A DNA stretch of 64,000 nt from Carettochelys insculpta (taxonomy: Eukaryota; Chordata; Testudines; Carettochelyidae). Made by a program: the position numbers and the translations under genes. The stretch is taken from NCBI RefSeq assembly GCF_033958435.1, contig NC_134138.1, forward strand, positions 179,722,798-179,786,797, written 5' to 3'. Shown in pieces: positions 57,192 to 64,000 of the stretch (the stretch's first letter is position 1; each line of letters begins with the position of its first letter). The notes beneath the pieces were generated by a model. It ran no database searches. It was not told the origin of the DNA and was given only the letters and a program-made list of their open reading frames with translations.

Positions 57192-58632
57192 GTCTGCCAA
57201 AGTCATCTGCAGAATTTCCATTGACTTCAGCAGAAGCCAGATTGAATCATTAGTGGAAGACATGATTTTGTATTTTAAATGTGACAGTGAGTACCTATGC
57301 AGTGCAGAGACGTGGAAATTTTAATTTCACAAGGTAAATTTACACTTGGCTTTACATAACCTTTTAATTAAATAACAGCTCATGAGGGTTTTTTTCAATG
57401 TATAGAGAAAATAAGAGGTTTTTGGAGGCTCAAGATTAGAACCCTTTTAAATAATTCATACTCTCACAGGTTAAATCAGAGGAATACCTAGCTGATTTCA
57501 TTCCAGCAGTTTACAAGGATATATTGTAATATATGTAATGTAATATACAGAGAGACTTATATTAAATCTTTGCCTCAAAACTCTATGGTTCTAAAATTAT
57601 AAAAATGCTAAATCTCATCTTCTTCCACTGACATGAAATAATTTTACAAAGTTAGAAATTATGGGCAGGATTTTGAGACCTCCACTCCCAGCTAGTCACC
57701 TAAACACGTTAACTTTGTTTTCAGAACCATCAGCACTCAGTTCCTGTGTTTGGAAATACCACAATTTATGTGACTAACTGGGAATTGAACTCTCAAAACA
57801 CTTTTTTTTCTTTATACGTGTGGCTGTAATCAAATGGGAGCTGCTTTTCATGGTGCACTTTTGGTTGAGCTGGTCATGTGATGGAAATCAACTTGTTTAA
57901 AACTTATGGCATTACTTCTTTCTTCATTGACTCAGACCGCCCATAGCACGTCCAATGTTTCACGCTCTGAAAAGAATCTGACCTTCCTTTGCTACCACTT
58001 TCAGCTGGTACATCTCCCCATTTTCCCACCCACCCAATTCTCAGTCCACTTCCCAACTACCTACACATTCCTCTCCACCTCACCCCACATTCAGGTTTTT
58101 GAAGCAGCTATCTCCTACCACTAACTGAACTATACTCCTACAACTATGCCTTTTGGTATGAGAGCCCCTCTCAGTTGCTTCCCCATCCAACGCCCAATCT
58201 CATCCTCTGTTTCTTCTGGTGCTCTTCATTATATGGACCCCTTCACTTATTCTAATCAGAATAAAGTTGGACCACTCATGTGAAATTCCATCATGATGCT
58301 AGTTATTTCAGAAACAAGGAATTTTAAAATTCAGCTACTCACCCAGAGCACAAATGTAAAGTAGACTTTCCATTGTTTATCTGCCTAGATAAACTTCACT
58401 TAGAACTCCTGGATAGTACAGAGTGGTTCAGCTGCAGTAATGAATCTATTTTTTTCATTAATATCTGCAGAGTCTCTGCAATATGCTTGTATCATTTTGA
58501 ACCTGTCCTACAAGGAAGGCTCTAAAGTAATAAATTAAGTCATCAGATTGTCTTGCTTTCCTGAGAAACTGAGATACCATGAATATTCAGAGTGGGTTTG
58601 TAGCAACATTTGACAAGCTTTTTAAAATATTC
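57192..58632. other. No feature recognised
   Basis: AT-rich, with no coding signal and no repeat family I can name with confidence. Confidence 0.45.
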
Positions 58633-58635
58633 TAA

Positions 58636-58947
58636 GGCTGTGTCTACACCAGCTCCCGACTTCGAAGGGAGCATGGTAAGTAGGGTGTCGGGAGATTATT
58701 AATGAAGTGCTGCGGTGCATATGCAGCACTTCATTAAGCTAATTTTCCCCTGCAGCAACTTCGAAGTGTTAAACTTTGAAGTGCTGGCTTGCGTGTAGCC
58801 ACGACTAACCCGCCAGTACTTCAAAGTGCCTGGGGGAGAATTAGCTTAATGAAGTGTTGCATATGCACTGCAGCACTTCATTAATAATCTCCTGACACCC
58901 TACTTACCATGCTCCCTTCGAAGTTGGGAGCTAGTGTAGACACAGCC
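58636..58947. mobile_element. Foldback MITE (element O)
   Basis: GGCTGTGTCTACACCAGCTC and its inverted partner at the right, ending GTGTAGACACAGCC, are flanked by TAA and TAT. Arms of about 140 bp are highly similar ('agcatggtaagtagggtgtc' against 'gacaccctacttaccatgct'), making this the best-preserved foldback in the window. Confidence 0.92.
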
Positions 58948-59213
58948 TATGAGAATCCAGAAACATCCCTATCTCAGCTGAGTTCTGAAAGCAACTTTCA
59001 GATACTGTCCTATAAGTCTTTGAAAATCCAGGACAATTTCTGTAATGAGCTTAAAAAACAAAAATATCTTATAAATCAGCAAACATTGTCAAGAGTAATA
59101 ATGAGTACCCCAAGGTTGGATTGTGCATTGCCCACATAGTATCAGGTAGTATATTGCAGTCTTTCCCCAGAGAGAGCATTGTGAAGCATACTCTCAGATT
59201 GTATTGTCTAAAT

Positions 59214-59522
59214 CAGTGTTTCTTAAACTATGTTCCACAGAACACTGGTGTTCCAGGAATGCCTTGGAGGTATGCTGCAAGCATCTGACACTTTTTTGTT
59301 ATCATACATTCATGGTATAAACTTTCTGTTATTAAAACAAGATACAATGCTATTTCTTCATTGCTATGATACCTTATTAAATTATTTGCTTTTGTTTTTG
59401 CTGTCTATATTGCTTTTTGTGCATCTTTTAGTCTGACAATTTTATTTTGAAGAAAATTTTCATAGGTGTTTTGCATAAAAATATTATCGTTTGATATTCT
59501 GTGGTCCCAAAATTTAACACTG
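59214..59522. mobile_element. hAT-type MITE
   Basis: Begins CAGTGTTTCTTAAACTATG and ends in the inverted counterpart (...AAATTTAACACTG). Flanks GTCTAAAT (59206-59213) and AACTAAGT (59523-59530) agree at five of eight positions, consistent with an old 8-bp duplication. Confidence 0.72.
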
Positions 59523-60082
59523 AACTAAGTGCCTTTAGTACCCAGCCTTTAAAGAGTACAGCTGAATACCCTTCGGTGCAGACCAGTGCATTAAAAGATG
59601 AAGCCATGATCCTGCCACCTCCTTCCCCACCAAGGGACTGGAACTCTTACTAGTCTTTTACCTAATCTGCCCCCATACAAAAGGTCTGAGAGAATCTGTT
59701 CCCCAGGCTGCAGAATACTTTTCCATGCTTATATGGATTTAGATTGCAAGTTTACAAATAGTTTTATCCTGAAGGAATAACAATATCTTTCCTAGTAAAA
59801 TTTCAGTGCACATTATTTCTCTGTATGCTCTAATCCCCCTGCATTACTGAGGACAAATCATGTCTAGTACAGGTTATTTCCTCATCCATAATGCTTAAAA
59901 ACTATATTGAAATCTTGACACATCATTTTCAAGGTTTATAAATACATCCTGCACTAACAAAGTCACTGACTCTCTCATAGAATGCTTCTGTTGTCTTCCT
60001 TGGAATCAAAGTAATGTGAACCGTGCTGTGTGAATACTTTAATTAATGGTCATTAATGGCCAAGAGAATGGCTAAACATATG

Positions 60083-60461
60083 CGCCATGTCTATACAGGC
60101 AGACTCTGTCCACAGAGGTCACTGTAACCAGATAAACTTTGTCAGTGCTTCTGTCTACAGATAGTGTCTACACAAATCAAAAGAGCAAGCCACTCTGTCA
60201 ACAGAGAGCAGCCAGGTTGCCCGGCCTTCTCTCGACAGAGTGGCTGACCGGAAGCTCGGCAAACAGGGCTACCTGGAGAACCGAAAGCTCTCTCTGTTGA
60301 CAAAACATTGTCAAAAGAGGCATTATACCTGACTGGGAACAGGGATAATACTGCTGATTGAACAGCTGAGTTTGGTCTACAAAATCTCGATTAAGTGCTT
60401 CAACTGTGTAGATGCTTGGCGAGCTTTGTCAACAAAAGCCCAGTTTAGTACAGACGTGGAC
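60083..60461 (+). mobile_element. Harbinger-type MITE of the F subfamily (element I)
   Basis: Ends CGCCATGTCTATACAGGC and TACAGACGTGGAC are flanked by ATG (60080-60082 and 60462-60464). Internal 'ctctgtcaacagagagcagc' matches F, G and H. Confidence 0.82.
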
Positions 60462-60464
60462 ATG

Positions 60465-62825
60465 ATGTTGCAGCCTTCTAAGCCACCATCTATGATTCAT
60501 ATTTTGCTTCAAAAAGTTCAGTTTGATCTTTAATTGGGGAAATGTAATAGTTTCAAAAGAACAAATAAGAAATGTAGCCCTGACACTTTACATCAGGGAG
60601 CATTTAGAAAAATCATAGATTACTCATGATTGTGGAAAATAACAGAGAAGGAATCTGGAGATAAAAGTCTGTTTCCTTGGGCTTATGTATCATCCCCAGT
60701 GATAACTATTCTGCACGTAGAACTTGATAAACAATTTTTTGCAAGATGCATAAGCCAGAAGAGTATCTACTGCTACGCTGTGTACTGCAGACAAAAGAGC
60801 AGAATTGTCAAAATTTATTTTTGTCAATAAATTATTTCCTACGACAATCACATTGTTGAAAGAGCTTGGATTCATTTCACACATGCTGCCAATAATAGGC
60901 AAGTGATACTCCACTGTATATCTTTCTCTGTAGAGGCAGAACATCTAAACAGAAGAATCCTCAGCTCCTAGATAAATAGCTAGCTTAAATTAAGCCTGGT
61001 CAAAATATAAAGTAGATAAAAATGCTTCCTATTGAAAAACAAAAACAAAAAGCCTCTTGGTCCTATTTGGCCTGTCATTGACTTGGAATTATCAGTTAAC
61101 ATCAGTGGCCAAAAAGTGCTCTCTTTTACTTGTGATACACTTGAAAATCTTGCCTCCTGCCTTACCAGTAATTATTTGGCCACATTGATTTCACACTTTT
61201 TTCATCTCCAGGCTGGGTTGTTGCAACCTTATCTGGGGCTGAACATAGCTGCAATGCAGAATCTTTACCTTTAGCAGAATATGGTGATGCACCTTCCTAA
61301 GTGCATGGCCCCTTTATGTCAAGTCTTATACTGGCTCTCCATCTGTCTAGGTCATTAGTTTAAGGTTTTATTTCTGATCTTTCAAGCCCTCAACATTCAG
61401 GACCTAGCAAAGTTCATGACTATCCCTCTGTTATGCGCCTTTGAGGCAGCTTCTTTCCACTGATACGATAAAGCTTAGAAAGACACCCAGAGCTGTGGAA
61501 CTAATTTCTGGATCACATTAGTTGAATCCAGAATCAGATCTTGCTATATGACCATTTTGGTTCAAGCATTCCTCCCATAAGCAAAAAGATTTATATTAAA
61601 ACTAGTAAGGAATTTCCCAACTAAACATCTTTTCGTCAGAAAATGCTAGTTCATTGAAACATAATTGGCCACAGTAAAGGTAAGCGTTGGTGACTCTTTC
61701 AATTACCCTCTTTTAAAATTATCAGAACACATCAACACCATGAGAATTGAGGAAACAATGGCTTTGAGCAACATGGTCTTTTACATCTTGGCATCAAGTG
61801 CATCAAAGTGTAATATTGAATTAGCATGCAAATAATCAAAATACACACACAAAGGATGTGCTTCTTCTTTGTACTTGAAATGTGTGGACATATCTACTCT
61901 ATTAAGACATATCGGTATCGTGCTATTACTTTTAGTTAGAGACAATAGTGTAAATAATTCTTCCCTTCAAATGAAAATAATGTCCAGGGAAAGCTATCAA
62001 AGAAATGACCATGTATTTAATGAATTCGCATAACTAACACTGATTTTCAAACAGGTTTTTTTTTTCAACAGGAATGTTAGAAACTTTTCAAAAACTCTCA
62101 TCTCTGCAGAACACACAGATCATCCCATGGTTTAATAAAAACTTTGTGTATATATCTTTATTGTGAGTGCTCTCACAAAGACTAATCCCATCAGTACCTG
62201 TGCTTTGCAGATATCTCAGAGATGAAGTCAATTTTATGATTTTGTAAAATAACTGGCAGCACTGAAGAGCGAACCAACCAATTATGCCCTGAAGCAACCA
62301 GTATGACTTTGAATAGAAATAAGGTACTGAATGTTTTTCTAATACAATGTTTCAAAGTGTGTATGAAGATTTGCTCATTCTGTGAATGTTATCAGTTTTC
62401 ATTATACTGTGTAGGATACTGTGCTTAAATAATTGTTGATGTTTTATGCATACACTGCATATATTCTAGCCTATAACAATGATCAAAGAGGTTGCATGGG
62501 CCACTGGAGGTATCTCATGGCATTGATACAAAGCCAGCAAAGAAAAAAGTATCAGCAAACAAAACCCACAGGGCACCATGTATGTCTAATAACTGTGTCT
62601 TTGTCACATCTAGATGAGCATGAAGGTGCAGCACAAAACAATACTCACCCTGCATTTGGGTGACTCTTTGGAAACATGTTCTTTAGCAGGCACATTATAC
62701 TTAGATCCTATCTGGTCACTACTCACTGTGGCTACCACGACAGTAGTAAGGATCTACTATGAGAGGTTATAGCCCCACTCTACTAACTCATAATTCTTTA
62801 ATTTGATAAAATAACTATATGATTA
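60465..62825. other. 2.4 kb without a recognised feature
   Basis: AT-rich DNA with short frames only. Nothing matches a protein domain or repeat that I know. Confidence 0.45.
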
Positions 62826-63856
62826 AAGGTCTAGAGAACTTGAGCTATGAGAGAGACTGAAAGAACTGGGCTTGTTTAGTTTAGAAAAGAAAGGCTTAGA
62901 GGGGACATGAAAGTGGTTTTCAAGTACAGTAATCCCCCAAGATATGTGAGGTTGTCCATGCAACCCTCATGTACCCCTAAATTCGTGTAAGTCAGAGGCT
63001 TGGGCAGTGGGATGGTGTGTGGGCAGGGATGGTGGGGTTAAGCCTCGGGTGGGTTAGGGCTGAAGGAGGTGACAGGGGGGTGGAGTTGAGCCGTGTTCAT
63101 GGGCGTTGGAGCCAGGTCTGCACGGGTTGGAGCAGGGGCCATGGGGATTGGTGCCAGGGTGCATGGTGGTGGCTGGAGCTGGGGGCTGCAATAGTAGCTA
63201 GAGCTGGGGCATATGGCTGGAGCTGGAGCCAGGGCACATGGCAGCAGCTGGATCTGATGTGTATGGCCGAGGCTGGAGCCAGGGCACACGGTGGAGGATG
63301 GAACAAGGATGCACAGTAGTGGCTGGAGCCCCTGCCATGCGCTCCCCCCCACCCCACCCGGCGGCACTCAAGGGAAGAGCAGCTCTGTTGCCCTTTGACG
63401 GGAGGATCTCCTCCCTACCCTGCACCTGGGTGTATCTGGAGGGTTTACTGTATAAAGGATGAATCAGGAGTCAGCTGCATAAGAGTGGGGCCGTGTACTC
63501 TGGATTCGCGTACTCTGAAGCCTTACTGTACCTGAAAGAGAAGGAAGAAGGGAGAAAAACTGTCCTCCTTGGCCTCTGAGAATAGGACAAAAAACAATGG
63601 GCTTAAACTTCAGCAAGGTAGGCTTAGGCTGGACATTAGGAAAGACTTCCTGTCAGAGTGGTTAAATGCTGGAATAAATTGCCTAGGGAGGTTGTGGAAT
63701 CTCCATTACTGGAGATATTTAAGAGCAGGTTAGACAGACACCTATCAGGGATGGCCTAGACCATGTTTGGTCCTGCTGTGAGGGCAAGGAACGGGACTCG
63801 ATGACCCTCAAGGTCCCTCCCAGTTCTAGTGTTCTGTGATTCTATGATTCTTTGAT
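62826..63856 (+). mobile_element. CR1 LINE 3' end, split by a Tigger-like element
   Basis: 62826-62926 and 63529-63856 are contiguous parts of a CR1 3' end ('gaaagaactgggcttgttta', then 'ctggacattaggaaagactt'), finishing with 'tctgtgattctatgattctt'. Excising 62927-63528 and one TA restores the CR1. Confidence 0.88.
62927..63528. mobile_element. Tc1/mariner (Tigger-like) element inside CR1
   Basis: CAGTAATCCCCCAAGATATG at the left and the inverted partner ending GCCTTACTG at the right are flanked by TA on both sides. The GC-rich filling (63000-63460, 'ctggagccagggcacatgg'-type units) is degenerate tandem sequence and explains the open frames there. Confidence 0.85.
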
Positions 63857-64000
63857 TAATTGGCACTAACACCATCCTATCTTTTACAACAGAGATAATA
63901 TATGGACAACAGTTATTTCAATGATGGACTGATCGTTTGCATATAGCAACTAAGCATTCTTCTGCTGGGTTGAAGCATGTACTATATACTTGATTATCTG

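Noticed and set aside
63017..63462. Overlapping Gly/Trp- and Pro-rich open frames on both strands
   Set aside because: They are produced by GC-rich degenerate tandem sequence inside a Tigger-like element that interrupts a CR1.
1..64000. CRISPR array or prokaryotic operon structure
   Set aside because: No regularly spaced identical repeats with unique spacers, no ribosome-binding-site-driven gene clusters, and clear vertebrate retroposons throughout.

Overview
The window looks like vertebrate nuclear DNA from a sauropsid, most probably a cryptodiran turtle. I infer this from its repeats. There are CR1 LINEs ending in ATTCTATG-type repeats, a tRNA-derived SINE with a CR1-like tail, a second turtle-type SINE carrying the 'actaacacggctac' motif, diverged MIRs, hAT and Tigger-like DNA transposons, and many GC-rich PIF/Harbinger elements in an AT-rich background. 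I found no host protein-coding exon, structural RNA gene or CRISPR array. The window reads as intergenic or intronic DNA, and every long open frame I can explain belongs to a mobile element or a GC-rich repeat.

The dominant content is PIF/Harbinger. Five elements (A 2541-4485, B 7529-8239, C 44505-48589, D 36060-40838, E 56477-57188) share about 15-bp terminal inverted repeats and 3-bp target duplications (AAG, TTG, CAA, TAG, AGT). D and C are full-structure copies. Each carries a HARBI1-like DDE nuclease gene with an N-terminal glutamine repeat and a small GT-AG intron, convergent with a two-exon Myb/SANT-like DNA-binding gene. A has lost about 2.7 kb between the two genes, and B and E are about 0.7-kb derivatives that keep only the ends. 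A second Harbinger subfamily is represented by F (30732-33878, decayed nuclease) and its short derivatives G, H and I. A third set (K, L, M, N, O) consists of foldback MITEs with the same GGC...GCC ends.

Layout: 1-2.5 kb nothing firm; 2.5-10.4 kb Harbinger A and B, a hAT and two GC-rich tandem-bearing repeats; 10.4-23 kb mostly unique AT-rich DNA with SINEs, a GA microsatellite and GC-rich repeats; 23-30 kb a Tigger-like element, MIRs, SINEs and MITEs K, G and H; 30.7-41 kb Harbinger F, L, a SINE split by M, and D; 41-43.9 kb hAT copies and a CR1; 44.4-50.8 kb a reverse-oriented CR1/jockey-type LINE with Harbinger C inside it; 51.8-55 kb Tigger and hAT copies and N; 55.5-57.2 kb a stack of inverted repeats ending in Harbinger E; 57-64 kb O, a hAT, I and a CR1 interrupted by a Tigger-like element.

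Nested insertions give a partial age order: LINE before C, SINE before M, CR1 before the Tigger-like element at 62.9 kb. D is the best candidate for a recently autonomous element. Its three frame breaks all lie in C homopolymers, but its second catalytic Asp is Asn and its DNA-binding gene has two stop codons, so it is probably inactive as written. All family assignments come from motif recognition by eye without database searches.
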